Below are positions 16,801 through 26,800 of a DNA stretch of 64,000 bases, piece by piece. Position numbers and translations under genes: made by a program. Location: NCBI RefSeq assembly GCF_000621325.1, contig NZ_JHYQ01000022.1, forward strand, positions 1-64,000, read 5' to 3'. The notes beneath the pieces were generated by a model. That model was not told the origin of the DNA. It saw nothing but the letters and a program-made list of their open reading frames with translations, and searched no databases. The DNA comes from Thiothrix lacustris DSM 21227. Lineage in GTDB: Bacteria; Pseudomonadota; Gammaproteobacteria; Thiotrichales; Thiotrichaceae. Each line of letters begins with the position of its first letter. Position 1 is the first letter of the stretch.

Positions 16801-19800
16801 ATGAACGTCTCTGCTTGGTCGATCCGCAACCCTGTTCCCGCGATTCTGCTGTTCGCGCTACTGACCTTCTTGGGCATTGGCGGCTTCAAGTCACTGGGTA
16901 TCCAGCAATTCCCGGATATTGAATTGCCCATTATCACGGTCAGCATGGCGTTGGAGGGTGCATCCCCTACGCAATTGGAAACCGAGGTGGCGCGTAAGGT
17001 GGAAAATGCCGTCGCCAGTTTGAGCGGCATCAAGCACATTTACGCCAACCTCACCGACGGCATGGCAGTGGTCAGCGTCGAATTCACCATCGACAAAGAC
17101 AACGAGGTCGCGCAAAACGAAGTGCGTAACGCGGTTGATACCGTCCGCGCTACCTTGCCTGCCGCCATGACTGACCCGGTGGTATCCAAAATCAGCACCA
17201 CTGGCAGCCCTATCCTGACCGTGACGGTTGCTTCCGACAAGCTGGACGAGCAAGGCTTGTCATGGTTTGTGGACAATGAAGTCACCAAGGAATTGCTGGC
17301 CACCAAAGGCGTCGGGCGGGTATCACGACTCGGCGGCGTTGACCGCGAAGTACAGGTCAACCTCGACCCCACCCGTATGAGCGGTTTGGGCGTTACCGCC
17401 AGCGATATTTCCCGGCAATTGCTGCAAGTGCAACAGGATGCCTCCGGCGGGCGCGGCGATGTGGGCGGCAATATCCAGTCGATCCGCACCCTTGCTGCGG
17501 TGCAAACGGCGGATGAAATCGCTACGCTCGACATTCCCCTCTCCGATGGACGACAGGTGCGCCTTAACCAGATTGCGCAAATCAACGACACTGCCGCCGA
17601 ACGTTCCACCTATGCCTTGCTGGATGGCAAACCTGTCATCGGCTTTCAAGTCACCCGCACTAAGGGCGCAAGCGAAGTGGCGGTTGCAGCGGCGGCTCGT
17701 GCCACCATCGAACAACTCAAAACCGCTTACCCGCAAGTCACTTTTGAAGAAGCCTTCGACACCGTGACCCCGGTGCAGGAAAACTACGACGGTTCAATGC
17801 TCTTGCTGTATGAAGGTGCTGCCCTCGCGATTCTGGTGGTTTTCATTTTCCTGCGTGACTGGCGGGCAACGTTGGTGTCGGCGGCGGCGCTGCCGCTGGC
17901 CATCATCCCCACCTTTGCGGTGATGCACTATTTCGGCTATTCCCTCAACCTGCTGACCTTGCTGGCAATGGCGCTGGTAGTCGGGGTTTTGGTCGATGAC
18001 GCGATTGTAGAAGTGGAAAACATCGAACGCCACTTGCGCATGGGCAAAACGCCTTATCAAGCTGCGATGGAAGCCGCCGACGAAATCGGCCTCGCGGTCA
18101 TTGCCACCACGTTTACGCTGATTGCGGTGTTTCTGCCGACCGCTTTCATGGGCGGGATACCGGGGAAATTTTTTGAACCGTTCGGGATTACCGCTGCGGT
18201 GGCGATCTTCTTCTCGCTGGTGGTGGCGCGGTTGCTCACGCCAATGATGGCGGCTTACATCATGAAAGCGCACCCCCAGCCCAACGCTGAAGATGGCTTC
18301 ATTATGCGCCACTACCTGCGGCTGGCACGCTGGTGTTTACGCCATCGCCTGATCACGCTGGTAGCCGCGCTTGGCTTGTTTGTAGCATCGCTGGCGATTG
18401 TACCCCTGTTGCCGACTGGCTTTATCCCGGCCGATGACGGGGTGCAAACCGCCGCCAAACTCGAATTGCAACCGGGCAGCAACCTCGATGAAACCTACGC
18501 CGTCGCAGAGCAAGCCCGCCATTTGCTGGCAGACGTGCCGGAAATTACCCGCGTATTTACCACAGTCGGCTATTTCAGTGGCGACGGTGGCCCATTTGCG
18601 ATGGGGGCAAGTGCCGACGTGCGCAAAGCCACCCTGAGCATGGTGCTGAAAAACCGCCACGAACGCAGCCGCAAGCAAGGTGCTATCGAAGCTGACATCC
18701 GCCAACGCCTGCAAGCCTTGCCGGGCGCACGGGTAACAGTCGGGCTAGGCGGCGAAAAGATGCAAATTGTTCTGGCCAGCGATGATGCGCAAGCCTTGAA
18801 AACAGCGTCCAATGCCGTCACCCGCGACTTGCGCACCCTGAAGGGTATCGGCAATTTGTCGTCCAGTTCCAGCTTGCAACGCCCGGAAATCCAGATTATC
18901 CCCAACTATGCGCGGGCGGCGAATGCGGGCATTACCGCGCAAGCCTTGTCCAGCACCATCCAGATGGCCACCAGCGGGGATTTTTCCGCGCAATTGCCCA
19001 AGCTGAACTTGCCACAACGCCAGATTCCGATCCGGGTACGGCTGGATAAATCCTTCCGCGAAGATTTGGATCAAATCCGCCAGATCAAGATTCCTGGCAG
19101 CAAAGGCATGGTCAACCTTGCCAATGTCGCCGAGGTGCGCATGGGCAGCGGCGCAGCGCAAATCGACCGTTTCGACCGCAAGCAAAACGTGACACTGGAT
19201 GTGGAACTCAACGGGCGCAGCTTGGGCGAGGTGATCGCCGAAGCGGATAAGTTACCCTCGCTGCAAAACCTGCCCGCTGGGGTTAAACGCCAGAATATCG
19301 GCGATGCGGAAACCATGGGGGAATTGTTCGGCAGTTTCGGTACGGCAATGCTGATCGGGATCATCTGTATTTACATTGTGCTGGTGTTGTTGCTGCATGA
19401 CTTCCTGCAACCTGTAACGATTCTGGCGGCACTGCCGTTGTCGCTAGGCGGGGCATTACTGGCCTTGCTGGTCACGGGCAATAGCCTGTCGATGCCATCG
19501 GTGATTGGCTTATTGATGTTGATGGGGATTGTGACCAAGAACTCGATCCTGCTGGTGGATTACGCCATGCTGGGGCTGCACGAACACGGGCTGGGGCGCT
19601 TTGATGCACTGGTGGATGCTTGCCACAAACGCGCAAGGCCAATTGTGATGACCACGATTGCAATGGGCGCGGGGATGATGCCGACCGCGCTGGGGTTGGG
19701 CGCTGACCCCAGCTTCCGTGCGCCGATGGCGATTGTGCTGATTGGCGGGCTGATTGCGTCGACCTTGCTAAGTTTGTTGGTCGTGCCAGTGGTGTTTACG

Positions 19801-19860
19801 TTTGTGGATGATGTGCTGAAAGGGATTCGGCGGCTGTTTGGGATGGCGAAGACGGCGTAG
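16801..19860 (+). CDS. RND efflux permease, second of a tandem pair
   Basis: 1019 residues, a paralogue of the preceding permease along its whole length; both begin MNVSAWSIRNPVPAILLFAL. It keeps the relay aspartates (VVGVLVDDAIVEVENIE), the TM10 lysine (MGIVTKNSILLVDYA) and both porter loops. The ATG follows directly on an inverted repeat whose GGAGGGG acts as Shine-Dalgarno, so translation may depend on hairpin opening. Together with the adaptor it makes a one-adaptor, two-permease system; no outer-membrane channel gene is nearby, so a general TolC-like channel is presumably shared. Confidence 0.94.
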   Translation: MNVSAWSIRNPVPAILLFALLTFLGIGGFKSLGIQQFPDIELPIITVSMALEGASPTQLETEVARKVENAVASLSGIKHIYANLTDGMAVVSVEFTIDKDNEVAQNEVRNAVDTVRATLPAAMTDPVVSKISTTGSPILTVTVASDKLDEQGLSWFVDNEVTKELLATKGVGRVSRLGGVDREVQVNLDPTRMSGLGVTASDISRQLLQVQQDASGGRGDVGGNIQSIRTLAAVQTADEIATLDIPLSDGRQVRLNQIAQINDTAAERSTYALLDGKPVIGFQVTRTKGASEVAVAAAARATIEQLKTAYPQVTFEEAFDTVTPVQENYDGSMLLLYEGAALAILVVFIFLRDWRATLVSAAALPLAIIPTFAVMHYFGYSLNLLTLLAMALVVGVLVDDAIVEVENIERHLRMGKTPYQAAMEAADEIGLAVIATTFTLIAVFLPTAFMGGIPGKFFEPFGITAAVAIFFSLVVARLLTPMMAAYIMKAHPQPNAEDGFIMRHYLRLARWCLRHRLITLVAALGLFVASLAIVPLLPTGFIPADDGVQTAAKLELQPGSNLDETYAVAEQARHLLADVPEITRVFTTVGYFSGDGGPFAMGASADVRKATLSMVLKNRHERSRKQGAIEADIRQRLQALPGARVTVGLGGEKMQIVLASDDAQALKTASNAVTRDLRTLKGIGNLSSSSSLQRPEIQIIPNYARAANAGITAQALSSTIQMATSGDFSAQLPKLNLPQRQIPIRVRLDKSFREDLDQIRQIKIPGSKGMVNLANVAEVRMGSGAAQIDRFDRKQNVTLDVELNGRSLGEVIAEADKLPSLQNLPAGVKRQNIGDAETMGELFGSFGTAMLIGIICIYIVLVLLLHDFLQPVTILAALPLSLGGALLALLVTGNSLSMPSVIGLLMLMGIVTKNSILLVDYAMLGLHEHGLGRFDALVDACHKRARPIVMTTIAMGAGMMPTALGLGADPSFRAPMAIVLIGGLIASTLLSLLVVPVVFTFVDDVLKGIRRLFGMAKTA

Positions 19861-19879
19861 GGCTGTATCGCCAAAGCAA

Positions 19880-20215
19880 CTACTCGACAACTGCCATATC
19901 ATTCATATCCATATCTGCAAAGTTGTTGATTTTAACCGTTCCATCTGGGAAACGCGCCACAATGTCCAGTTGCCCACCCATCGCTTCAATATGGCTGCGC
20001 AGGGTTGAAATGTACATATCCGTGCGCCGTTCCAGTTTCGCAATGGCAGGTTGCTGTACGTGCAGGATGTCAGCCAAAGCTTTTTGTGACAAGCCACGGG
20101 CACGGCGTAATTCATCCAGTGGCATTTCTGCCAGCATGACATGCAGTTTCGCTTTAGCCTGAGCCTGTGCTTCAGGGGACATTTTGGCTGTCAGTTCAGA
20201 AAATTTCTTAGCCAT
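19880..20215 (-). CDS. XRE-family antitoxin (HigA-like)
   Basis: 111 residues from ATG 20215, which has AAGGAGGG at ideal distance and overlaps the toxin stop by eight bases. The core MPLDELRRARGLSQKALADILHVQQPAIAKLERR is a helix-turn-helix of the XRE type, and the following TDMYISTLRSHIEAMGGQLDIVARFPDG is typical of HigA/HipB-like antitoxins. It neutralises the upstream-encoded toxin and represses the shared promoter (family knowledge). A longer in-frame start at 20257 would run deep into the toxin gene and is rejected. Confidence 0.9.
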   Translation of the reverse strand: MAKKFSELTAKMSPEAQAQAKAKLHVMLAEMPLDELRRARGLSQKALADILHVQQPAIAKLERRTDMYISTLRSHIEAMGGQLDIVARFPDGTVKINNFADMDMNDMAVVE

Positions 20216-20573
20216 TGAGCAAGCCCTCCTTGCGTAGTTCTTCCAGATGTTCGTCATACAGGCGGTCGGCTATCGGCACATGCACTTCATACCAACGCTT
20301 GTCACCCGTTTTGTCTCCGCCAATCAACAAAATGGCACAACGCCGGGGATCAAATGCGTACAAGGTGCGAAAAGGCCGCCCACCATGCTGCGTCCTTAAT
20401 TCACGCATATGAGAATGCTTTGAGCCATTGATGCCGCTACTGTGCGGGAATGGCAAACCTGCCCCGAACATTTCCAGCAAATCAACCGATGCCTTGATCG
20501 AAACCTGTTCTTCTGCGGTCAGACTATCCCACCATTCCCCGAATTCATCGGTGTACTCAACTACCCACGTCAT
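20208..20573 (-). CDS. RelE/HigB-type toxin
   Basis: 121 residues, with the usual small RelE-superfamily fold seen in EYTDEFGEWWDSLTAEEQVSIKASVDLLEMFG, the segment HSHMRELRTQHGGRPFRTLYAFDPRRCAILLIGGDKTG and a C-terminal basic/acidic helix. The ...MRELR...GRPFRTLYAFDP...LLIGGDK signature is typical of HigB-like (phage Gp49-type) toxins, which cleave mRNA on the ribosome. The toxin comes first and the antitoxin second, as in higBA. GAGG precedes the ATG. Confidence 0.9.
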   Translation of the reverse strand: MTWVVEYTDEFGEWWDSLTAEEQVSIKASVDLLEMFGAGLPFPHSSGINGSKHSHMRELRTQHGGRPFRTLYAFDPRRCAILLIGGDKTGDKRWYEVHVPIADRLYDEHLEELRKEGLLNG

Positions 20574-20598
20574 AGCACCTCAAACACAAAACATTCCT

Positions 20599-20644
20599 TG
20601 AATGGAATATTCAGAAGATTACAGCATTCCATTCAGTGCTTCAA
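20599..20644 (-). promoter_or_regulatory. Promoter and operator of the toxin-antitoxin pair
   Basis: On the minus strand TTGAAG (20639-20644) and TAATCT (20616-20621) are 17 bases apart, fitting a sigma-70 promoter. TGAATGGAAT (20599-20608) and ATTCCATTCA (20626-20635) form a perfect 10-bp inverted repeat across the spacer and -10, ideal for autorepression by the toxin-antitoxin complex. Confidence 0.7.
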
Positions 20645-20745
20645 TATTTAAACCGACGGCTGGTACAGCAAGGCTGGCGGGACGTTCGCCGTAGCTACCA
20701 GCCCCGCCTGCAACATCCCTGCCTATCTATTTGGCCTCAGCATCC

Positions 20746-20994
20746 TTACCGGGCGCTGGAAAGAAGGTCATGGACACCCCAGCGCACACTCCCGCTGACC
20801 GTAGGCAGACGGACTCTGGCGAATGGAGTCTGATACTCCAAGGGCGGACTGGATGCACGCAAAACACGCAAACCGACATTGTTGTTACGGTTGTCTGTGT
20901 TGTTCCTGTTGCGGGCGGAAGGGCGCGAGAACACCGTATTGGTGTTCCACGAACCGCCCCGCGAGACACGACGCGCTAATGCCTTCTTCCCCAT
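20746..20994 (-). pseudogene. FGE/C-type-lectin-like C-terminal fragment with Asn-rich tail
   Basis: A minus-strand frame carrying RRVSRGGSWN, then RNRNNTDNRNNNVGLRV, the hallmark C-terminus of formylglycine-generating-enzyme-like (SUMF1/CLec fold) domains. Only the last part of the domain is present: the usual upstream 200 residues are missing and the neighbouring TIR-nSTAND frame is in another phase. Asn-rich FGE tails written in AAC/AAT codons are the sites mutated by diversity-generating retroelements. A small hairpin (GGAGT/ACTCC) lies about 20 bases after this motif. No reverse transcriptase is present in the window. It is interpreted as a truncated target or template relic. Confidence 0.6.
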
Positions 20995-21650
20995 CAGAAA
21001 AATTTGGCATCGTTCAGCATCGCCGTTGTCACCGCGCTGACATCCAGCCCTGTCGGCAGCAAATACCGCTCACACAGCCGCTGGCGATACAACGTGCCGA
21101 GTAGTTTGAGTGCATCCAGCGTTTCCTCGCGCCGCCCAAAGAACAAGTTGGCATGTTCCGGCTGAAACGCACTCAGACCAAGGAACGGGCAGCCCGTGAA
21201 AGTATTGCTGTCATCCAGCAGTTCGGTTTTGTCACGGATAGCATTGATGAGCTTTTCCGGCACGGCCTCCCCTGCCTGCCAGTGCTGAACCTGAAACAGG
21301 CTCAAAAAAGGTGGCAGGTTGTGCAAGTCACCTTCCGGCAACAGAATGGGGAAAATCGGCAGGCGCAAAGCATCATCATGCGGGGAAAGGTTGCGACCCA
21401 AGGCATACTGCACTTCCGCTCCCACCCAACGCCTTACCCCTTCGCGCCCGTAGAGCAGCACGAAGGCGGAACAGCCTTACAGTGCGGTTTGCAGCCGCTC
21501 CATCCAGTTGTCGCCAGCACGAATATCATCTTCATCGCGGAAGACTTTAAACCCGGCTTTTACCAGCTCGGTACGCAAAGCCACTGCCGCTTCCAGATTG
21601 GTGCGGCTATAACTGAGGAAGATTTGTGCGGTCGGCGGGATTACACTCAT
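20994..21650 (-). pseudogene. TIR-nSTAND protein, broken by a stop codon and truncated
   Basis: ATG 21650 opens MSVIPPTAQIFLSYSRTNLE, the start of a TIR domain (SYSR, then FKVFRDEDDIRAGDNWMERL). The frame meets TAA at 21477-21479 after 57 codons, in LQTAL-stop-GCSAFVLLYG, a position where homologues would carry a residue such as Gln. The same frame then runs on through the rest of the TIR (VRRWVGAEV) into the start of an nSTAND-type NTPase (CPFLGLSAFQPEHANLFFGRREE). It stops at 20994 where the NTPase Walker A should follow, and an FGE tail continues in another frame. TIR-NTPase-sensor proteins are known conflict/immunity proteins; this copy appears dead unless the stop is read through. Confidence 0.7.
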
Positions 21651-21659
21651 GCTTTCCCT

Positions 21660-22010
21660 CTACTTCTTCCCCATCCGCGCCTTCAAATCCGCAAACGGGT
21701 TGTGGGTCGCTGCGGCTGGCCCTTTCGTACCTGCTGAACCACCATGTTCCGCTTCGATCTGCTTTTGGTGTTCGTTGTCGTGGCAATACAGGCACAGCAA
21801 TTCCCAATTACTGCCATCCTTCGGGTTATTGTCGTGGTTGTGGTCGCGGTGGTGCACGGTCAATTCACGCAAGTTGGCATGGCTGAATTCGCGGGCGCAA
21901 CGCCCACAAATCCACGGGTACAGTTTCAAGGCTTGTTCGCGGTAGCCTTTGGCGCGTTCATCCGCGTTTTTGCGGGCATTCAGGACAATTTTGGCGTGAT
22001 CTGGATTCAT
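21660..22010 (-). CDS. yajD: HNH nuclease family protein YajD
   Basis: 116 residues closely resembling E. coli YajD: GYREQALKLYPWICGRCAREF, NLRELTVHHRDHNHDNNP (HNH histidines), DGSNWELLCLYCHDNEH and the conserved tail NPFADLKARMGKK. Two CxxC pairs (CGRC, CLYC) bind the structural zinc and the His-His-Asn core binds the catalytic metal. Biological role is unknown, although the family is widespread. It starts on the same strand as, and just upstream of, the TIR relic, separated by ten bases from its start. Confidence 0.93.
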   Translation of the reverse strand: MNPDHAKIVLNARKNADERAKGYREQALKLYPWICGRCAREFSHANLRELTVHHRDHNHDNNPKDGSNWELLCLYCHDNEHQKQIEAEHGGSAGTKGPAAATHNPFADLKARMGKK

Positions 22011-22073
22011 GGTTTTCCCCTAACAATGATGATGGGTTTATTGTATACGATTTTGGCGCTGAAACTCGACAAC

Positions 22074-22120
22074 TGACCGCGAGTCATTTACACTCGTTAC
22101 AAACAACTGACCAGCAGTCA
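22074..22120. promoter_or_regulatory. Paired TGAC-N5-GTCA operator boxes upstream of tetR-RND
   Basis: TGAC-CGCGA-GTCA (22074-22086) and TGAC-CAGCA-GTCA (22108-22120), 34 bases apart, the second ending five bases before the ATG at 22126. Flanks (CAACTGAC ... GTCATTTA) match those at 12417-12464. This supports autoregulation by the TetR protein encoded next. Confidence 0.78.
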
Positions 22121-22125
22121 TTTAT

Positions 22126-22761
22126 ATGCAAATCCGTGCCACCAACCCCGAAGACAAGGAACAGCGCCGCGAAGCGATCCTTGATGCTGCCGAACAACTT
22201 TGGCTTTCACAGCCTGAGCGCACCTCCAATGTAGCAGAAATTGCCAGCGCGGCGGGGCTTGCCAAAGGCACAGTTTACCTGTATTTCCGCAGCAAGGAAG
22301 AGTTGTTCCTCGGCATTCACGAGCGCCATGTCGGCACGTTTTTCCAGCGGATGACACAACGCGCCCTACAAGACAAACCGATGTCGTTGGACAGCATGTT
22401 CAATATCAACCGTCAGTTTCTGATGGATACACCCGCTTTCCTGCCACTCGCGACACTCTGTCACGGCTTACTGGAGCGGCAAATACCACTGGAAATCGCT
22501 TACGCGTTTGAAGAACGCACCTACACCCATCTGAACCAAGTAGTCACCGCGCTGCAACGCCATTTTCCGCAAGCAAACCAGCCCTTGATGATGCAAAGCT
22601 ACGCCCTGATGCTGGGCTTATGGCAATTACTGCGCCCTACCCCATTGAAAGAGCTCATGAAAGAGCGTTCATTACTATCCACTTGCAACAATGACTACCT
22701 CGACATGCTGGAAGCAGCCCTGCACGCCCTGTGGCGCGGCTCACTCACCTCAAAGGACTGA
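22126..22761 (+). CDS. TetR/AcrR-family transcriptional regulator
   Basis: 211 residues. The N-terminal helix-turn-helix is complete (REAILDAAEQLWLSQPERTSNVAEIASAAGLAKGTVYLYFRSKEELF, about residues 15-60), followed by an all-helical ligand-binding domain. Position at the head of an adaptor-permease operon implies control of efflux in response to the exported compounds. Paired palindromic boxes lie directly before its start, and identical ones precede the adaptor at 12470, so it probably represses both RND systems. The next gene starts five bases after its stop. No Shine-Dalgarno is seen before the ATG. Confidence 0.93.
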   Translation: MQIRATNPEDKEQRREAILDAAEQLWLSQPERTSNVAEIASAAGLAKGTVYLYFRSKEELFLGIHERHVGTFFQRMTQRALQDKPMSLDSMFNINRQFLMDTPAFLPLATLCHGLLERQIPLEIAYAFEERTYTHLNQVVTALQRHFPQANQPLMMQSYALMLGLWQLLRPTPLKELMKERSLLSTCNNDYLDMLEAALHALWRGSLTSKD

Positions 22762-22766
22762 CTGCA

Positions 22767-23864
22767 ATGAAAAAAATCATTCCACTCCTGCTGTTACTCA
22801 CACTAGGCGCGTGTAAAGAACCCGAAATACCGGCAACCGTGATCCGCCCCGCGCAAGTCTGGACAATCAGCGACCAAGCCACTACCCGCAATGGCGTCAC
22901 CTATTCCGGCGAAACCAAAGCACGCGAGGAAGCCGACCTTGCCTTCCGCGTGAGTGGCAAAGTCATTACCCGCAAGGTTGACCCCGGTGATAGCGTCAAA
23001 GCCGGGCAAGTGCTCGCCAGCCTCGACACCACCGATTTAAACCTCAATATCAACACCGCCCGCGCCAGCCTCGCCGCTGCGGAAGCCGATTTCACCCAAG
23101 CCAAAACCGAGCTAGCACGGGTCAGCACATTGCGCCGCAAGCAATTCATCGGGCAAGCCTCACTGGATAGCGCCCAAGCCGCGCATGATGCCGCTGCCGC
23201 CAAAGTTGCCTCTGCCAAAGCCCAGCTCAAACTGAGCGGCAATCAAGCAAGCTATACCGAACTCCGCGCCGAGCAACCCGGCATCATTACCCAAGTTAAT
23301 ATTGAAGCGGGGCAAGTCATCGCCGCCGGAACCCCCGCCGCCCACATTGCTTACGCAGGCGAACGCGACATCCATATCCGTGTGGGCGAAGCCACCGCCC
23401 AAACCCTGCAAACCGGCGCACTGACCGACATCAAACTCTGGTCACAACCCGACACCGTATTTCAGGGCAAGGTACGTGAAATTTCCCCCGCCACCGACAC
23501 CACCCGTAGCTTTCTGGTCAAAATAAGTTTGCTCAACCCGCCAGCCGATTTACGCTTGGGGGTCACGGCAGATGTCAGTCTGGCCAGCACGACCACCGAA
23601 GCCAGCCACTGGCTGCCCGCCTCCGCCCTGTTCCAGCAAGGCCAGCAAACCGCTGTGTGGGTGGTGAATGCTGATCAGCAAGTGCAATTACTTCCCATCA
23701 AAGTGCTCGCTTACCACGAAAGCGGCGTCACCGTGACTGGCCTGCAACCGGGTACAAAAGTGATTGCTGCCGGTGTCCACAAACTCAGCGCTGGGCAAGT
23801 CATCAACCCCGTCCCCTATGACGGCACGGACGCTGAGCGTAGCCGAAGCGAGGCTGGTGCATGA
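22767..23864 (+). CDS. RND efflux adaptor, lipoprotein type
   Basis: 365 residues from ATG 22767 (MKKIIPLLLLLTLGAC). The lipobox LGAC shows an inner- or outer-leaflet anchored lipoprotein. Domains: lipoyl half (SGKVITRKVDPGDSVKAGQVLASLD), alpha-hairpin (about 90-155), second lipoyl half (RAEQPGIITQVNIEAGQVIAAGTP) and beta-barrel. A longer in-frame start at 22731 would overlap tetR and is rejected; AAAGGA precedes 22767. The stop overlaps the following permease ATG by four bases. It belongs to a tetR-adaptor-permease operon. Confidence 0.92.
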   Translation: MKKIIPLLLLLTLGACKEPEIPATVIRPAQVWTISDQATTRNGVTYSGETKAREEADLAFRVSGKVITRKVDPGDSVKAGQVLASLDTTDLNLNINTARASLAAAEADFTQAKTELARVSTLRRKQFIGQASLDSAQAAHDAAAAKVASAKAQLKLSGNQASYTELRAEQPGIITQVNIEAGQVIAAGTPAAHIAYAGERDIHIRVGEATAQTLQTGALTDIKLWSQPDTVFQGKVREISPATDTTRSFLVKISLLNPPADLRLGVTADVSLASTTTEASHWLPASALFQQGQQTAVWVVNADQQVQLLPIKVLAYHESGVTVTGLQPGTKVIAAGVHKLSAGQVINPVPYDGTDAERSRSEAGA

Positions 23865-26800
23865 AAGGTTTTAATCTGTCCGAATGGGCATTACGCCACC
23901 GCAATTTCGTGCTGTATTTGATGATCCTGACGCTAGGCTTGGGTATTTTCGGCTACAGCAAGCTGGGGCAATCGGAAGACCCGCCGTTTACCTTCAAGGT
24001 CATGCTGGTGCAAGCCTACTGGCCGGGGGCAACTGCCGAAGAAATGGAAACACAAGTCACTGAGCGCGTGGAAAAAACCATTATCGAAACGGCCTATGTT
24101 GACGTGGTGCGTAGCTTTTCACGCCCCGGTGAAGCCAATATTTTCGTGATTGCCAAAGACAATGCCCCCTCAAGCGCCATGGCAGGCATGTTTTACGACA
24201 TCCGCAAACGGGTCGGCGACATGAGCAGCACCCTGCCACAAGGGGTGATCGGCCCCGTATTCAACGACGAATTCGGGGAAACTTACGGCAATGTGTTCGC
24301 CCTGACAGGTGACGGTTTTAACTTTGCGCAATTGCGTGATACAGCCGACAACATCCGCAAGGAGCTGTTGCTGGTTAAGGATGTTGCCAAAATACTCAGC
24401 ATTGGCGAACAAAGCGAACGTGTCACTATCGAGCTTTCCAACAGCAAGCTGGCAAACCTTGGCTTCAGCGTGCAGCAACTGGTCGATGTCTTGCAGGCAC
24501 AAAACGGCATCGCCGCTGTGGGCGCTTACAACACCGCATCTGACCGTATTTACGTGCGCCCTGAAGGTGCTTTCAGCAATCTGGAAGATATCCGCAACCT
24601 GCCCATCAATATCGGCAACCGCACCCTGCGCTTGCGCGAAGTCGCGGAAGTCAAGCGTGGATACGCTGACCCAGCGCACTCCACCTTCCGTTATGAGGGA
24701 ACCGAGGCGCTGGGCATTGGTGTTTCCATGCGCAAAGGCGGCGATATTATCGCGCTGGGCAAGTCACTGGATGAAGCCTTGGTGCGCATCGAAAGCCAAC
24801 TGCCGGTTGGCATGGAATTACACCGCGTCAACGACCAACCTTCCGCCGTGAAACGTTCCGTGGGTGAATTCCTGCAAGTGGTGTTTGAAGCCATCATCAT
24901 CGTGTTGGCGGTGAGTTTCATCAGCTTGGGGATGCGGGCAGGCACGGTGGTGGCACTTTCCATTCCGCTGGTGTTGGCAGGCACGTTTTTCGCCATGCAT
25001 TTGTTTGATATTGGCCTGCACAAAATCTCACTGGGTTCGCTGGTGCTGGCGTTGGGGCTACTGGTGGATGACGCGATCATTGCCATTGAAATGATGGTGG
25101 TGAAAATGGAAGAAGGCTGGGACAGGGTAAAAGCCGCCAGTTTTGCCTACACCACCACCGCGATTCCAATGCTAACCGGCACGCTCGTCACCGCCGCAGG
25201 CTTTTTACCGATTGCCACCGCTCAATCGTCGGTCGGGGAATTTACCCGCTCGATCTTTCAGGTCGTCACCATTGCACTGGTGATTTCGTGGTTTGCGGCA
25301 GTCATTGTCATCCCATATCTGGGGTTTAAGTTGTTGCCGGATCATGTGCCACACGACCCCACGGTGAAAAAAACAGGCGCTATTTCACGCCTGCTAAAAC
25401 CCTTTCTAGATTTCCAGCATCATCTGGCGGAAGGCTTTTACCGCTGGTTTCGGGGTCTGATCAAAGCCTGCGTGGGCTATCCGCTAACGGTGATTTTCTT
25501 GACGATTGCCACCTTCGCCGGGTCACTGTTCATGTTTCAGTTTGTGCAGCAACAGTTCTTCCCGGACTCCACTCGGATGGAATTGATTGTTGACCTGAAA
25601 CTGCCGGAAGGCTCTTCCCTGCAAGCCACCCAAACCGAAGTGGACAAGCTGGAACAGTACCTGAATACCCAAAAAGAACACCTTGAGAATTTTGTGGCGT
25701 ATGTAGGCAACGGTTCACCACGTTTCTACCTGCCGCTGGATCAGCAATTGCCTGCCGCGAGCTTTGCGCAATTCGTGATTACCACCAACAGCATTGCTGA
25801 CCGTGAAGCCTTACGCAGCAAGTTAATTACACTACTGGATACCAACCCCGATTTCAGTCTGGCACGCGGGCGCGTGATCCGCCTCGAAAATGGCCCGCCG
25901 GTTGGCTACCCGGTACAATTCCGCGTGTCGGGTGATGACTTGTGGCAACTGCGCGAACTGGCTGAGCAAGTGGCAACGGTGATGCGAGGCAATCCACATC
26001 TGGTCAACGTGCATCTGGACTGGAACGAACGCAGCAAAGCCATCAGCCTTAAATTGGATACCGCCAAAGCCATCAGCCTCGGCGTAACCCAATCGGCCTT
26101 GTCACAGTTGTTACAAAGCACCCTGAGCGGCACACCGATTGGCGAATTCCGCGAACAGGATCAAACCATCCCCATTTTGTTACGCGGCGTGGCAGGCGAA
26201 CGTGACATGCTGTCACGCCTTGCCGGTTTGAATGTGCCGACTTCAACGGGCAAAACTGTGCCGTTGTCGCAACTGGCGAAAATCGACTACGAGCAGGAAG
26301 AAGGTATTCTCTGGCATCGCAACCGTACCCGAACCATCACGGTGCGCGGGGATATTTACAGCAAAATTCAAGCCCCCACCGTAACGACGGAAGTCGAATC
26401 ACGGCTCGGTGACATTCGCACCAAACTGCCGTTAGGCTACAAGCTCGAAACAGGCGGAGCCGTCGAGGAGAGCGCCAAAGGCAACGAATCCATCGGTGCA
26501 GGTTTCCCGCTGTTCATTGTGGTGGTGTTGACCTTGTTGATGATCCAGCTCCAGAGTTTCCAGCGGGTCATCATGGTAGTACTAACTGCACCGTTTGGCC
26601 TGATCGGGGTCACGCTATTCCTGCTGCTGTTTGACCGCCCCTTTGGGTTCGTGGCTATGTTGGGGACGATTGCACTATCGGGCATGATTATGCGCAACTC
26701 GGTGATTCTGGTAGACCAAATTGAACGTAATATTACTGAAGGGCATATCCCACGCGAAGCCGTGATCGAAGCAGCGGTACGGCGTTTCCGTCCGATCATG

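Noticed and set aside
13630-19874. Many long antisense frames across the RND permeases
   Set aside because: They mirror GC-biased codons of the real genes; none has a ribosome binding site or recognisable domain.
20442-20651. Plus-strand frame across the toxin promoter
   Set aside because: It is antisense to the toxin gene and its operator, with no recognisable product.
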